This document shows, piece by piece, positions 43,947 through 52,498 of a stretch of DNA of 64,000 nt. The DNA lies in NCBI GenBank assembly GCA_934100165.1, contig CAKOPN010000003.1:140805-204804 (forward strand), given 5' to 3'. The translations under genes and the position numbers were made by a program. Under the pieces are notes generated by a model that worked only from the letters and a program-made list of their open reading frames with translations, did not search any database and was not told the origin of the DNA. The DNA comes from an uncultured Bacilli bacterium. GTDB lineage: Bacteria; Bacillota_I; Bacilli_A; RF39; UBA660. Each line of letters begins with the position of its first letter. The stretch's first letter is position 1.

Positions 43947-44387
43947 ATGAGTATAGAAAATTTAAAAAAAGAAGATTTAGAGTTGTTATCATATAAAGAC
44001 ATGACAAACATGTTATTGGAAGAAAAAGGAGCAATGAATACAAAAGATTTATTCGAAAAAATTACATCACTTCTTGGACTTCCAAAGTCAGTATTTGAAA
44101 AACAAATTGGAGACTATTATACAACACTTACAACAGATAAAAGATTTCTTCTATTAGAAGATGGGAAATGGGATTTAAGAAAAAGACATACATCTGACAA
44201 GGTAATAACAGCATCAGAAGAACAAGAAGATGAAGAGGAAGAAGAAGATATAGAAACAAAAGAAGAAGAGGAAGAAGAAGGCGACTACGATAGTACTGCC
44301 AAAGACGATGATGACTTTGATGATGGTGATGATGATTTAAAAGATTTAGTTGTCTTAGATGAAGAAGAACTAGAATTAGAAGAATAA
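43947..44387 (+). CDS. rpoE: DNA-directed RNA polymerase delta subunit
   Basis: Delta is a Firmicute-specific polymerase subunit that speeds recycling and promoter selectivity. The 146-residue protein has an N-terminal winged-helix domain (residues 1-90, SYKDMTNMLLEEKG, LEDGKWDLRKRH) and an unstructured, almost wholly acidic C-terminal tail (residues 95-146, Glu and Asp). The order argS-rpoE matches Bacillus, although pyrG, which follows there, is absent. TTTAGGAGG precedes the ATG. Confidence 0.93.
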   Translation: MSIENLKKEDLELLSYKDMTNMLLEEKGAMNTKDLFEKITSLLGLPKSVFEKQIGDYYTTLTTDKRFLLLEDGKWDLRKRHTSDKVITASEEQEDEEEEEDIETKEEEEEEGDYDSTAKDDDDFDDGDDDLKDLVVLDEEELELEE

Positions 44388-44444
44388 TTTTAGTTTCTTT
44401 TTTTCTAAAAGAACATTATAATATAGATAAATGGGGATGATGCT

Positions 44445-45500
44445 ATGATAGAAAGATTGAATATTATAAAAGAAAGATATGATGAATTAAATAAACTTCT
44501 TTTAGATCCAGAAGTTTTAAAAGACATAAAGAAAACAAAAGAACTTTCAAAAGAATGTGCAGAATTAAAAGAAATAACAGATGCCTATGAAAAATATCAA
44601 AAAGTTTTAAAAGACATAGAAGCAGCAAAAGAAATGGCAAAAGATCCAGAAATGGGTGAATTTGCAAAAGAAGAATTAGAGTCATTGGAGAAAAATAAAG
44701 AAGAATTAAATAAAGAATTAGAAATACTTTTAATTCCGAAGGATCCTAACGATGGTAAAAACGTTATAGTTGAAATTCGTGGAGCAGCAGGTGGAGATGA
44801 AGGAAACATCTTTGCAGGGGATCTTTACAGAATGTACACTAAATATGCTGAAAAAGAAGGATGGAAAACAGAACCAATAACAGAAGAATATTCTGAAGGA
44901 GGAGGCTTCTCTCTTGTCAGCTTTATGATAAAAGGTAAAAATGTTTATTCAAAAATGAAATATGAAAGTGGTGCACATCGTGTTCAAAGAGTACCAGTTA
45001 CAGAAACACAAGGAAGAGTGCATACTTCTACTGCAACAGTGCTTGTTATGCCAGAAGCAGAAGACTTGGACTTTGAACTTGATATGTCTGAAGTAAGAAT
45101 AGATATTACTAGATCATCTGGATGTGGAGGACAAGGAGTAAATACTACAGATTCGGCTGTTAGAGCAACACACATTCCAACTGGAATAATGGTATACTGT
45201 CAAGTTGGAAGAAGTCAAATTCAAAACAAAGAAATGGCTCTTAATACTCTTAAAACAAGATTATATGACTTAAAACAACGTGAGAAAGAAGAAAAAGAGG
45301 GAGCCGAAAGAAGAAGTAAAATTGGAACTGGTGATAGAGCAGAAAAAATAAGAACATATAACTATCCACAAAATAGAGTAACTGATCATAGAATCGGATT
45401 TACTTTAATGCAATTAGATAGAGTTATGGAAGGCGATTTAGAACCCATTGTAGAAGCTTTAATTACAGAAGATCAAAGAAGAAAACTAGCTGGAGAATAA
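44445..45500 (+). CDS. prfA: Peptide chain release factor 1
   Basis: RF1 terminates at UAA and UAG. The 351-residue protein has the codon-recognition tripeptide PVT in RVPVTETQGRVHTS and the catalytic GGQ in RSSGCGGQGVNTTDSAVRATHIPTG, whose Gln is the site methylated by PrmC. prmC follows after one base, the usual pairing. A TATAAT at 44417-44422 is a probable promoter element. Confidence 0.96.
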   Translation: MIERLNIIKERYDELNKLLLDPEVLKDIKKTKELSKECAELKEITDAYEKYQKVLKDIEAAKEMAKDPEMGEFAKEELESLEKNKEELNKELEILLIPKDPNDGKNVIVEIRGAAGGDEGNIFAGDLYRMYTKYAEKEGWKTEPITEEYSEGGGFSLVSFMIKGKNVYSKMKYESGAHRVQRVPVTETQGRVHTSTATVLVMPEAEDLDFELDMSEVRIDITRSSGCGGQGVNTTDSAVRATHIPTGIMVYCQVGRSQIQNKEMALNTLKTRLYDLKQREKEEKEGAERRSKIGTGDRAEKIRTYNYPQNRVTDHRIGFTLMQLDRVMEGDLEPIVEALITEDQRRKLAGE

Positions 45501-45501
45501 A

Positions 45502-46320
45502 ATGACTATTGAGAAGTTGATTATATATGGAAAACAATACTTATCATCAACAGAAGCAAAAATGATTTTATCCATGGTCTTAGGATACGATTCACTAGAC
45601 TTATTAAATCATTTAGGGGAAATAATAGAAGATTCAAAGGTAGAGGAATACAAAAAAATAATTGATGCAAAATTAAACAATAAACCAATTCAATATATAC
45701 TAGGTAAAAGTAATTTCTATGGATTAGACCTAATTGTTAATGAAAATGTACTAATACCTAGATTTGAAACAGAAGAACTTGTTGAAAATACTAAGAAAAT
45801 GATAGATGAAAAATTTGGAAGCAATGCAAAAATTCTAGATTTGTGCTGTGGTAGTGGTGCGATAGCATTAGCATTAAAAAATTTGAATAAAAATTATGAT
45901 GTAACAATGTCCGATATTAGTCAAGGTGCCTTAGAAGTAGCAAAAGAAAATAGTAAAAGACTAAATTTAGATGTTAAAGCTATTCAAAGTGACTTGTTTG
46001 CAAACATTGATACTAAATATGACGTTATTGTAAGTAACCCACCATATATAAAAACAAATGAAGAAATCGAAGACATTGTAAGAAATAACGAGCCGCATTT
46101 AGCATTATATGCTGGAGAAGATGGACTTGATTTTTATAGAAGAATTTTTAAGGAAATAAAAAAGTATTTAAACGATAAATACCTAATAGCGATAGAAATT
46201 GGTTGTACACAAAAAGAAGAAATTTTTAAACTAATAAATGAAAATCTAGAGAACGTAGACATCATTTGTAAAAAAGATTTATCGAATAGAGATAGAATGA
46301 TATTTATAACTAGTAAATAA
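45502..46320 (+). CDS. prmC: Release factor glutamine-N5 methyltransferase PrmC
   Basis: PrmC methylates the Gln of the GGQ motif in RF1 and RF2. The 272-residue protein has an N-terminal helical domain with KPIQYILGKSNFYGL, IPRFETEELVE, SAM motif I LDLCCGSGAIALAL and the catalytic VSNPPYIKT. It follows prfA directly. A terminator hairpin begins at its stop codon. Confidence 0.95.
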   Translation: MTIEKLIIYGKQYLSSTEAKMILSMVLGYDSLDLLNHLGEIIEDSKVEEYKKIIDAKLNNKPIQYILGKSNFYGLDLIVNENVLIPRFETEELVENTKKMIDEKFGSNAKILDLCCGSGAIALALKNLNKNYDVTMSDISQGALEVAKENSKRLNLDVKAIQSDLFANIDTKYDVIVSNPPYIKTNEEIEDIVRNNEPHLALYAGEDGLDFYRRIFKEIKKYLNDKYLIAIEIGCTQKEEIFKLINENLENVDIICKKDLSNRDRMIFITSK

Positions 46321-46343
46321 AGGATACATAGGTATTCTTTTTT
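46319..46343 (+). terminator. Intrinsic terminator after prmC
   Basis: AAAGGATAC (46319-46327) pairs with GTATTCTTT (46332-46340), continuing into T residues. Confidence 0.75.
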
Positions 46344-46410
46344 ATTTAAAAAAGTTTTAATTATTGAATATTTTTATAACATTATTAACAATATTTATAC
46401 AGGTGATAAT

Positions 46411-46938
46411 TTGAAAAGGTTAACTGTAATAATGGCGATAGTAATGTTTATTATCTTAGGAAAAAATAAAGTAGAAGAAATATTGATTCCAAATGATGCT
46501 ATTAGGATAAGAGTAATTGCAAATAGCAATGATAAAAAAGATATTGAAGTAAAAGAAAATGTTAAGAATGACATTACTCCAGTAATATATAACTTATTAA
46601 AAAATGTAAAGACTATTAGCGAGGCCAGAAATATAATCAAAGAAAATATACCAAATATTGATATAGAAGTTGAAAAAAGTTTAATTAGACAAAATAGAAA
46701 TGATAAATATAAGATTGCATATGGAATGAATTATTTCCCGGAAAAAAATTTTAAAGGAGTAACATATGAAGAAGGTTACTATGAGTCGTTAGTTATAACA
46801 TTGGGAAGTGGAGAGGGCAGTAATTATTGGTGTGTTCTTTTTCCACCATTATGCATGTTAGAATTCGATGAAACAGAGAAAGATAATATTGAATATAAAA
46901 GTTTTGTAATGGAATTATTAAATAAATATAGTAAATAA
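46411..46938 (+). CDS. spoIIR: Stage II sporulation protein R
   Basis: SpoIIR is secreted from the forespore and triggers SpoIIGA to process pro-sigma-E in the mother cell. The 175-residue protein has an N-terminal hydrophobic segment, the family hallmark IRIRVIANSNDKKDIEVKENVKNDI, and C-terminal GYYESLVITLGSGEGSNYWCVLFPPLCML. TTG at 46411 is the likely start, spaced 4 nt from GGTGAT. The neighbours prfA-prmC and mntP are the same as in Bacillus (prfA-prmC-spoIIR-ywlB-ywlC-mntP). Confidence 0.93.
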   Translation: MKRLTVIMAIVMFIILGKNKVEEILIPNDAIRIRVIANSNDKKDIEVKENVKNDITPVIYNLLKNVKTISEARNIIKENIPNIDIEVEKSLIRQNRNDKYKIAYGMNYFPEKNFKGVTYEEGYYESLVITLGSGEGSNYWCVLFPPLCMLEFDETEKDNIEYKSFVMELLNKYSK

Positions 46939-46976
46939 TAAAATGTCTGGCATATTCTTAAATAAGGAGAGAAACT

Positions 46977-47513
46977 ATGCAAGACATTTTTATTATCTTA
47001 ATAATTGCAGTAAGTTTAAGTATGGATACTTTTTCATTATCTTTAGCATATGGAATGCTGAAGCTTAAAAATAGTATAATTAAGCAAATAAGTATAACAG
47101 TGGGTATATTTCATTTCTTTATGCCACTTTTCGGTGATTTTTTAGGTGAATATATTTTAAGTATTATAAATATAAAGTCAACTTTAATAGTTGGAATAGT
47201 CTTTTTACTACTTGCAATAGAACTTCTATTTTCATACTTTAAAGAAGAATCGGTTACAAATGTAGACACATTTTTCAAAATAATTACATTTGCACTTACT
47301 GTAAGTCTTGACAGTTTTAGTGTTGGAATTGGTTTTAGTGCCATTACAAAATATCATATTTTAGCATCATTTATGTTCATGATAGTGAGTTTTTGTTTCA
47401 CTTTTTTGGGGTTAAAAATGGGAACAAAACTAAATGATGTTTTAGGTAAAAAGGCACAAATACTGGGAATAGCACTCCTATTTATTTTGTCTATTAACTA
47501 CATATTTAAATGA
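46977..47513 (+). CDS. mntP: Manganese efflux pump MntP
   Basis: A 178-residue protein with six membrane helices. It carries the paired family motifs VSLSMDTFSLSLAYG in helix 1 and VSLDSFSVGIGFSA in helix 4, whose acidic residues are needed for Mn2+ export. AAGGAG precedes the ATG. In Bacillus mntP (ywlD) follows spoIIR within two genes. No yybP-ykoY manganese riboswitch is seen in the short upstream gap. Confidence 0.9.
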   Translation: MQDIFIILIIAVSLSMDTFSLSLAYGMLKLKNSIIKQISITVGIFHFFMPLFGDFLGEYILSIINIKSTLIVGIVFLLLAIELLFSYFKEESVTNVDTFFKIITFALTVSLDSFSVGIGFSAITKYHILASFMFMIVSFCFTFLGLKMGTKLNDVLGKKAQILGIALLFILSINYIFK

Positions 47514-47546
47514 TGTTAATAAGTGTACACCACGGCATGCTTAATA

Positions 47547-47574
47547 TTGACTACCTAGACAATTATGCTACAAT
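47547..47574 (+). promoter_or_regulatory. Promoter of fba
   Basis: TTGACT (47547-47552), 16 bp, TACAAT (47569-47574) with extended -10 TG. Strong for this genome. Confidence 0.7.
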
Positions 47575-47595
47575 TAAATTGAAGGAGTGGGGATA

Positions 47596-48435
47596 ATGCT
47601 AGTTAACAGTAAAGAAATGTTATTAGATGCTAAAAAGAACAAGTATGCTATTCCACATTTTAATATAAATAATTTAGAATGGACAAAAAATATACTTGAA
47701 AAATGTAATGAAATGCATCTTCCGGTGATACTTGGCGTAAGTGAAGGCGCATGCAAGTATATGGGAGGACCAAACGCAATTGTCGGAATGGTAAAAGGTC
47801 TAATTAAGGATTTAAATATAACTGTTCCAGTATGTTTACATGTCGATCATGGTCAAAGTTTTGAATTCTGTAAGAAGGCTATAGATGCAGGATTTACATC
47901 AGTAATGATTGATGCTTCTAAACATCCTCTTGATGAAAATATTAAAATTACCAAAGAAGTCGTTGATTATGCACATAGATTTAATGTAACAGTAGAAGCT
48001 GAAGTTGGACATATTGGTGGTACAGAAGACAATATAACATCATCAATTTATAATGCCACTTTAGATGATTGTTTAGAAATGGCAAAGACAGGCATAGATT
48101 CCTTAGCACCTGCTTTAGGAAGTGTCCATGGATTATATAAGGGAGAACCAAATCTTGATTTTGAAACAATGAAAAAGATAAATGAAAATTTAGAAATTCC
48201 GTTAGTATTACATGGTGGGACAGGCATACCAGAAAAAGACATTAAAAAAGCTATTGAATGTGGAATAAGTAAAATAAATATAAACACAGAGCTTCAAATA
48301 GCATGGCATGATAAAGTTAAAGAATTTATAGAGGAAAATCCAGATAAGTATGATCCAAGAAAAGTCATTGGTTCTGGAACTTCTGCTATGAAAGATAAAA
48401 TAGAAGAAAAAAACAAAATGTTCTTTGGCCTATAG
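47596..48435 (+). CDS. fba: Class II fructose-bisphosphate aldolase
   Basis: The zinc aldolase splits fructose-1,6-bisphosphate in glycolysis. The 279-residue protein has AIPHFNINNLEW, LHVDHGQSFE with the zinc and catalytic residues, VEAEVGHIGGTEDN, HGLYKGEPNLDF and LVLHGGTGIPEKDI. ATG at 47596 follows AAGGAGTGGGG. It could also process tagatose-1,6-bisphosphate like related GatY/KbaY enzymes, but the position before murA (as in Bacillus fbaA) favours the glycolytic role. Confidence 0.92.
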   Translation: MLVNSKEMLLDAKKNKYAIPHFNINNLEWTKNILEKCNEMHLPVILGVSEGACKYMGGPNAIVGMVKGLIKDLNITVPVCLHVDHGQSFEFCKKAIDAGFTSVMIDASKHPLDENIKITKEVVDYAHRFNVTVEAEVGHIGGTEDNITSSIYNATLDDCLEMAKTGIDSLAPALGSVHGLYKGEPNLDFETMKKINENLEIPLVLHGGTGIPEKDIKKAIECGISKININTELQIAWHDKVKEFIEENPDKYDPRKVIGSGTSAMKDKIEEKNKMFFGL

Positions 48436-48485
48436 GATAGTGTCCAAATATAAATGATAAAATAAAATATAACAGGTGGGATTAT

Positions 48486-49739
48486 ATGAAAGTAATTAAA
48501 ATAGATGGAGGTCAAGAATTAAGTGGCCTAATAAAAATAAGTGGTGCAAAGAACAGTTCTGTTGCACTAATACCAGCTTCAATTTTAGCGGACAGTGATG
48601 TAACGATATGTAATGTACCAGAAATAACAGATACTGATGTTTTATGTGAAATGCTTGAATATCTAGGAGCGGATGTAAGACGTGCAAGTGAGAGTGTTGT
48701 TATAACATCTGGCAAAATTCAAAATAAATTTATACCGGAAATATATTCAAAAAAACTAAGAGCATCATATTACTTTATGGGAGCACTACTTGGTAAATTT
48801 AAACATGTTGAAATATCTTTACCAGGAGGATGTTCTATCGGAGCAAGACCAATAAATCTTCATTTAAAGGGATTTGAGGCCTTAGGAGCAACTATAACAA
48901 ATGATAATGAGAAATATATTGTAGATGCAAAAGAGTTAAAAGGTGCAAATATATATTTGGATATTGCTTCAGTTGGAGCAACTATAAATATTATGTTGGC
49001 AGCCGTACTTGCAAAAGGTAAAACAGTTATTGAAAATGCTGCTAAAGAACCTGAAATTGTAAATGTAGCAACATTTTTAAATAACATGGGTGCAAAAATA
49101 ATGGGAGCAGGTACTTCACAAATTACAATTACTGGTGTATCGAAGTTAAATGGTTGTTTCCACGAAGTTATACCAGATAGAATAGAAGCAGGAACATATA
49201 CGATAATTGGTGCCTTAGTTGGTAAAAATTTAAAAATATATAACATAATACCAGAGCATATAGAAGCTTTAACTTCTAAACTTAAAGAAATGGGAGCCAA
49301 TATAGAGATTGGCCCAGATTATCTAGTTATAACTAAAAAAGATGAATACAAGCCGGTTAATGTAAAAACACTTGTATACCCAGGATTTCCAACGGATTTA
49401 CAGCAACCATTTTCAGTTTTACTATCTAGATGTCGTGGAAAGTCAACGGTTGAAGAAACAATATTTGAAAATAGATTTATGCATCTTCCAGAACTTAGAA
49501 AAATGGGTATGGTTGTATCACTAGATGAGACTGTTGCTACTTTTATTGGACCTAATGAGCTTACTGCTGCAATTGTAAATGCCACAGATTTAAGAGCAGG
49601 TGCATCACTAGTTACAGCAGCACTTGCTGCAAAAGGTGTAACAACAATTACAAATATTGAACATATATTAAGAGGATATGAAGGATTAGTAGAAAAACTT
49701 CAGGATGTAGGTGCTAAAATTAAAATAGAAGAAATATAA
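48486..49739 (+). CDS. murA: UDP-N-acetylglucosamine 1-carboxyvinyltransferase
   Basis: MurA makes the first committed step to peptidoglycan and is the fosfomycin target. The 417-residue protein contains GAKNSSVALIPASILA, the catalytic loop PGGCSIGARP with Cys116 (the fosfomycin-sensitive form), DRIEAGTYTI, and ENRFMHLPELRKMG. Position after fba matches the second MurA paralogue (MurAB/MurZ) of Bacillus. The start follows a GGTGGGATTAT site. Confidence 0.95.
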   Translation: MKVIKIDGGQELSGLIKISGAKNSSVALIPASILADSDVTICNVPEITDTDVLCEMLEYLGADVRRASESVVITSGKIQNKFIPEIYSKKLRASYYFMGALLGKFKHVEISLPGGCSIGARPINLHLKGFEALGATITNDNEKYIVDAKELKGANIYLDIASVGATINIMLAAVLAKGKTVIENAAKEPEIVNVATFLNNMGAKIMGAGTSQITITGVSKLNGCFHEVIPDRIEAGTYTIIGALVGKNLKIYNIIPEHIEALTSKLKEMGANIEIGPDYLVITKKDEYKPVNVKTLVYPGFPTDLQQPFSVLLSRCRGKSTVEETIFENRFMHLPELRKMGMVVSLDETVATFIGPNELTAAIVNATDLRAGASLVTAALAAKGVTTITNIEHILRGYEGLVEKLQDVGAKIKIEEI

Positions 49740-49757
49740 TTGTTACAGGTGATAATA

Positions 49758-50507
49758 ATGAAAAAACATATAAAATTATTTGTGTTTATAGCAACATTAT
49801 TACTAGTATTCGGTATATATAATCTTCTAAAAGGTAACTCAGAAAAAATAAATTATATAGCACTAGGTGATTCAGTAGCGGAAGGAATGAATCCTTATGG
49901 TGCTGTTGGTTATGGATATCCTGACTATGTAAAAGATGAACTTTTAAAGAATGAAAAGTTAAAATTTTACACTAAAGGATTTTCTAAATCAGGTTATACA
50001 ATAGAGAATGTAAAAAATGATATAGAAAATAACAAAATAATAATTGTCGATGACAAAAAAGTAAGCATAAAACAATCTTTAAGAGAATCTGATGTAGTTA
50101 CTATTTCTATTGGTGCTAATGACTTTATAAGAGGTTTGTCACTATCAAATTTTAGTGAAACAGTTAATAATGTCAAAGATTCAAAGAAAAATATTGATAA
50201 AATAGCAAATAATTTAAGAGAGTTGTTAGAGCTAATACAAAGTTATGCTAAAAATAAAATTATTGTAATTGGATATTATAATCCACTACCAAGAATGAAA
50301 CTTTTGAAAAGTGATATTGACGAACTGGTTAAATATTCAAATCATTTATATGAAAATATTTGTGATGATTTAGGAGTCATATACATAGACATTTTCAATG
50401 AATTTGATGGAAATGAAGATTTTTTACCAAATTCTTTAGATATTCATCCAAGTACTGATGGTTATAAGAAAATAGCGGAAAAGATCTTGGAAGAAATATC
50501 TTCCTAG
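49758..50507 (+). CDS. Membrane-anchored SGNH/GDSL hydrolase
   Basis: A 249-residue protein with an N-terminal membrane anchor (residues 5-25) and an SGNH esterase fold: block I ALGDSVAEGM (catalytic Ser), block III ISIGANDF, and block V DIHPSTDGY (Asp and His). ATG at 49758 follows GGTGATAAT. It is probably extracellular, acting on lipids or on acyl groups of wall polymers. It follows murA after 18 bp. Substrate unknown. Confidence 0.85.
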   Translation: MKKHIKLFVFIATLLLVFGIYNLLKGNSEKINYIALGDSVAEGMNPYGAVGYGYPDYVKDELLKNEKLKFYTKGFSKSGYTIENVKNDIENNKIIIVDDKKVSIKQSLRESDVVTISIGANDFIRGLSLSNFSETVNNVKDSKKNIDKIANNLRELLELIQSYAKNKIIVIGYYNPLPRMKLLKSDIDELVKYSNHLYENICDDLGVIYIDIFNEFDGNEDFLPNSLDIHPSTDGYKKIAEKILEEISS

Positions 50508-50536
50508 TTGACAAAACTGATAATAAAGTGTATATT
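50508..50536 (+). promoter_or_regulatory. Strong promoter of the 48-codon peptide gene
   Basis: TTGACA (50508-50513), 17 bp, TATATT (50531-50536). The -35 is a perfect consensus and begins one base after the SGNH hydrolase stop. Confidence 0.78.
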
Positions 50537-50561
50537 ATACCTACGAGTCTGAGGGTGAATT

Positions 50562-50708
50562 ATGAATAAAAAAGGATTGGTAACGATAGAAATTCTATCA
50601 ATTATTTTTGTACCTGGTATGTTATCTCTTTTCTTGATAACAAAAGCAGCAAAGATATTCAGTAAGTTTCACCATAAGAAATCAAGTTCAGTTGCAATTG
50701 CTAAATAA
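50562..50708 (+). CDS. Small membrane peptide with a prepilin-like N-terminus
   Basis: A 48-residue ORF from ATG 50562 to TAA 50708, with GGGTGA just upstream and a near-consensus promoter. It begins MNKKGLVTIEILSIIF. The pattern KKG, then Glu five residues later, then a hydrophobic helix, resembles the cleavage site of type IV prepilins and pseudopilins, although it is very short. A basic tail (KFHHKKSSS) follows the helix. It could equally be an ordinary single-span membrane peptide. No family is recognised. The gene ends 68 bp before rpmE. Confidence 0.65.
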   Translation: MNKKGLVTIEILSIIFVPGMLSLFLITKAAKIFSKFHHKKSSSVAIAK

Positions 50709-50775
50709 AATTGATATACTGAATTAGTATTTAATTACTATGACAAACGTTGTCATGGCGGAAGGAGATATAGTT

Positions 50776-50991
50776 ATGAAAAAAGGAATACATCCAGCTT
50801 ACAAAAAAGCTACAGTAGTATGTGCTTGCGGAGAAACTTTTGAGACAGAGTCAACTCAAGAACTAATCAATGTTGAAGTTTGCTCTAAATGTCATCCATT
50901 CTATACTAATAAACAATCTAGAAAATCTCATACAGGAAGAGTAGATAAGTTTAATAAAAAGTATGGATTTAACCAAGAAGAAGCAAAATAA
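50776..50991 (+). CDS. rpmE: Large ribosomal subunit protein bL31, zinc-binding type
   Basis: The 71-residue protein begins [22 protein letters not shown] and has [13 protein letters not shown], giving the four zinc cysteines of the C+ form of bL31. ATG at 50776 follows GGAAGGAGA; an upstream in-frame ATG at 50740 has no such site. In Bacillus rpmE also follows murAB, with rho between. It ends at an intrinsic terminator. Confidence 0.95.
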   Translation: MKKGIHPAYKKATVVCACGETFETESTQELINVEVCSKCHPFYTNKQSRKSHTGRVDKFNKKYGFNQEEAK

Positions 50992-50997
50992 TTATGA

Positions 50998-51023
50998 AGG
51001 ACCACTATTTGTGGTCTTTTTAC
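50998..51023 (+). terminator. Intrinsic terminator after rpmE
   Basis: GACCAC (51000-51005), TATTT loop, GTGGTC (51011-51016), then TTTTTA. Confidence 0.85.
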
Positions 51024-51064
51024 TTTTATTTGACAACTTTTTTTAACATAAAATAAGGTATATA

Positions 51065-51093
51065 TTGTCCTTTTTTTTCATATATGCTAATAT
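51065..51093 (+). promoter_or_regulatory. Promoter of the zinc-ribbon membrane protein gene
   Basis: TTGTCC (51065-51070), 17 bp, TAATAT (51088-51093) with extended -10 TG at 51085-51086. Confidence 0.55.
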
Positions 51094-51115
51094 AAAGTTA
51101 AAGAAGGGAGATATT

Positions 51116-51718
51116 ATGAAGAAGTTCAAAGTAAATGAAAATTTGTTAGCTCTATTGATGTTTGGTTCTATGTTTGCAGGATGGCAATGCATGATAATCG
51201 TAGTAGGATTTATTTGGGCTTTCTGTGAAACAGGAAAGAACTTAAAAGACTTAACAATTAAAGTACTTGCATTGTTTGGTGCATGTGCAGTTACTATGCT
51301 TGCATGGGATGTAGTAACACAAGCAATCATTACAGTGTTTGGTGGCTTAAGAAAATTCTTCGAGATGTTAGTATCTTGGGGAGTAAGCTTTGACTTAGTA
51401 AATGGATATGATAAATATTTCTACAATCCAATTTGTCAAAAGTTAATAATTGAAATTGTTGGAGAAGTATTAACACTAATCGTTATGGCTGTTAAATTCA
51501 AATTCATTTACTCAGTTATTACAAACAAAGAAATGAAAGGTGCGTTCTTCCCAGTTCAATTATTCTTAGACAAAGTAACTGATTTTGCTAACAATAATTT
51601 CTATGAAGAAGACAAAGCTCCAAAAGCAGCATCTGTAAAAGGAAAATTTTGCCCTAAATGTGGTGAAAAAGTAGAAGACGATGCTAGTTTCTGCACTTCA
51701 TGTGGAAATAAATTCTAA
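51116..51718 (+). CDS. Membrane protein with a C-terminal zinc ribbon
   Basis: A 200-residue protein with three or four hydrophobic helices (around residues 10-32, 40-65 and 115-140) and a C-terminal zinc ribbon FCPKCGEKVEDDASFCTSCGNKF. ATG at 51116 follows AAGGGAG. It has its own promoter and terminator. Similar ribbon-tailed membrane proteins are widespread and mostly uncharacterised. No specific family is recognised. Confidence 0.8.
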   Translation: MKKFKVNENLLALLMFGSMFAGWQCMIIVVGFIWAFCETGKNLKDLTIKVLALFGACAVTMLAWDVVTQAIITVFGGLRKFFEMLVSWGVSFDLVNGYDKYFYNPICQKLIIEIVGEVLTLIVMAVKFKFIYSVITNKEMKGAFFPVQLFLDKVTDFANNNFYEEDKAPKAASVKGKFCPKCGEKVEDDASFCTSCGNKF

Positions 51719-51736
51719 TTAAAAGAAAAACTTAAA

Positions 51737-51765
51737 AACGATTTGGATTTCCAAGTCGTTTTTTT
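51737..51765 (+). terminator. Intrinsic terminator after the zinc-ribbon protein gene
   Basis: AACGATTTGG (51737-51746), ATTT loop, CCAAGTCGTT (51751-51760), then TTTTT. One G-T pair. Confidence 0.85.
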
Positions 51766-51813
51766 GCAGTATTTTTAACTAAAAATGTTATAATAATTAT
51801 AGAGGTGAATAAA

Positions 51814-52266
51814 ATGAAAATATGCATGGGAAGTGACCATAGAGGTTATGAATTAAAAACAAAAATTATAGAAGCATTAAAGGATAAATATGATATTACT
51901 GATTTAGGTACTTATTCAAAAGATGCAGCAGATTATACAAAATATGCATTTTTAGTTGGAGAAAAGGTAAGTAACAAAGAATATGATTATGGAATTTTAA
52001 TCTGTGGAACAGGAATTGGTATTTCTATTGCTTGCAACAAAGTAAAAGGAATAAGATGTGCAAAAGTAGATAGTGTAGAAGATGCGAGACTAACACGCAA
52101 TGACAATGATGCTAATGTTATAGCAATAAGTGGAAAAACTGAATTATCTAAAGCATTAGAGATTGTTGAAACTTTTTTAACAACTCCATTTTCAAATATC
52201 GAAAGATATATTAAAAGATTAAATGACATTAAAGATTATGAAAACGGTGATTATATTGACAGGTAA
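51814..52266 (+). CDS. rpiB: Ribose-5-phosphate isomerase B
   Basis: RpiB interconverts ribose-5- and ribulose-5-phosphate. The 150-residue protein has MGSDHRGYELK, GILICGTGIGISIACNKVKGIRCAK with the catalytic Cys, and NDNDANVIAISG. ATG at 51814 follows AGAGGTG. An extended -10 TATAAT at 51789-51794 is the likely promoter. Bacillus ywlF (rpiB) lies in the same prfA-spoIIR-mntP neighbourhood. Related LacA/LacB isomerases are possible but less likely in this context. Confidence 0.92.
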   Translation: MKICMGSDHRGYELKTKIIEALKDKYDITDLGTYSKDAADYTKYAFLVGEKVSNKEYDYGILICGTGIGISIACNKVKGIRCAKVDSVEDARLTRNDNDANVIAISGKTELSKALEIVETFLTTPFSNIERYIKRLNDIKDYENGDYIDR

Positions 52267-52447
52267 ATTTTTTCTATATATTTTAGTTAGTATATTTGTA
52301 ATTTGGTCAATGAGTTCGCTTAATATAAATGGAATCTTTAAAAAAGGAAAAGTATATGAAGCAAGAGTATTTTATTTCTTTTTAGGATTATCAGTAATTT
52401 ATTTGGTAACGAATTGTATTTATGATATTTTTTTAAATTTTTCATAA
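52256..52447 (+). CDS. Small two-helix membrane protein, DUF1146 (YwzB)-like
   Basis: A 63-residue protein with two membrane helices joined by a loop (NINGIFKKGKVYEARVFYF). The helix-basic loop-helix pattern and the place near spoIIQ, spoIIID and mbl suggest DUF1146/YwzB. The start is taken as TTG at 52256 because GGTGAT ends 5 nt upstream, like other genes here; ATG 52223 and ATG 52238 inside rpiB are alternatives. It overlaps the end of rpiB by 11 bp. Function unknown. Confidence 0.65.
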   Translation: MTGKFFLYILVSIFVIWSMSSLNINGIFKKGKVYEARVFYFFLGLSVIYLVTNCIYDIFLNFS

Positions 52448-52498
52448 AATATGTATAGATTTATATAAATGGAAAAAAATACTAATGAGGTGAAAAAA

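Noticed and set aside
46732..46747. Extra Noc-type site in spoIIR (TATTTCCCGGAAAAAA)
   Set aside because: Only the left half is intact and it is a single hit within coding sequence; a genome scan is needed to judge it.
48860..49300. 146-codon frame antisense to murA
   Set aside because: It lies wholly within a well-conserved gene, has no ribosome site and no recognisable family; it is a shadow of codon bias.
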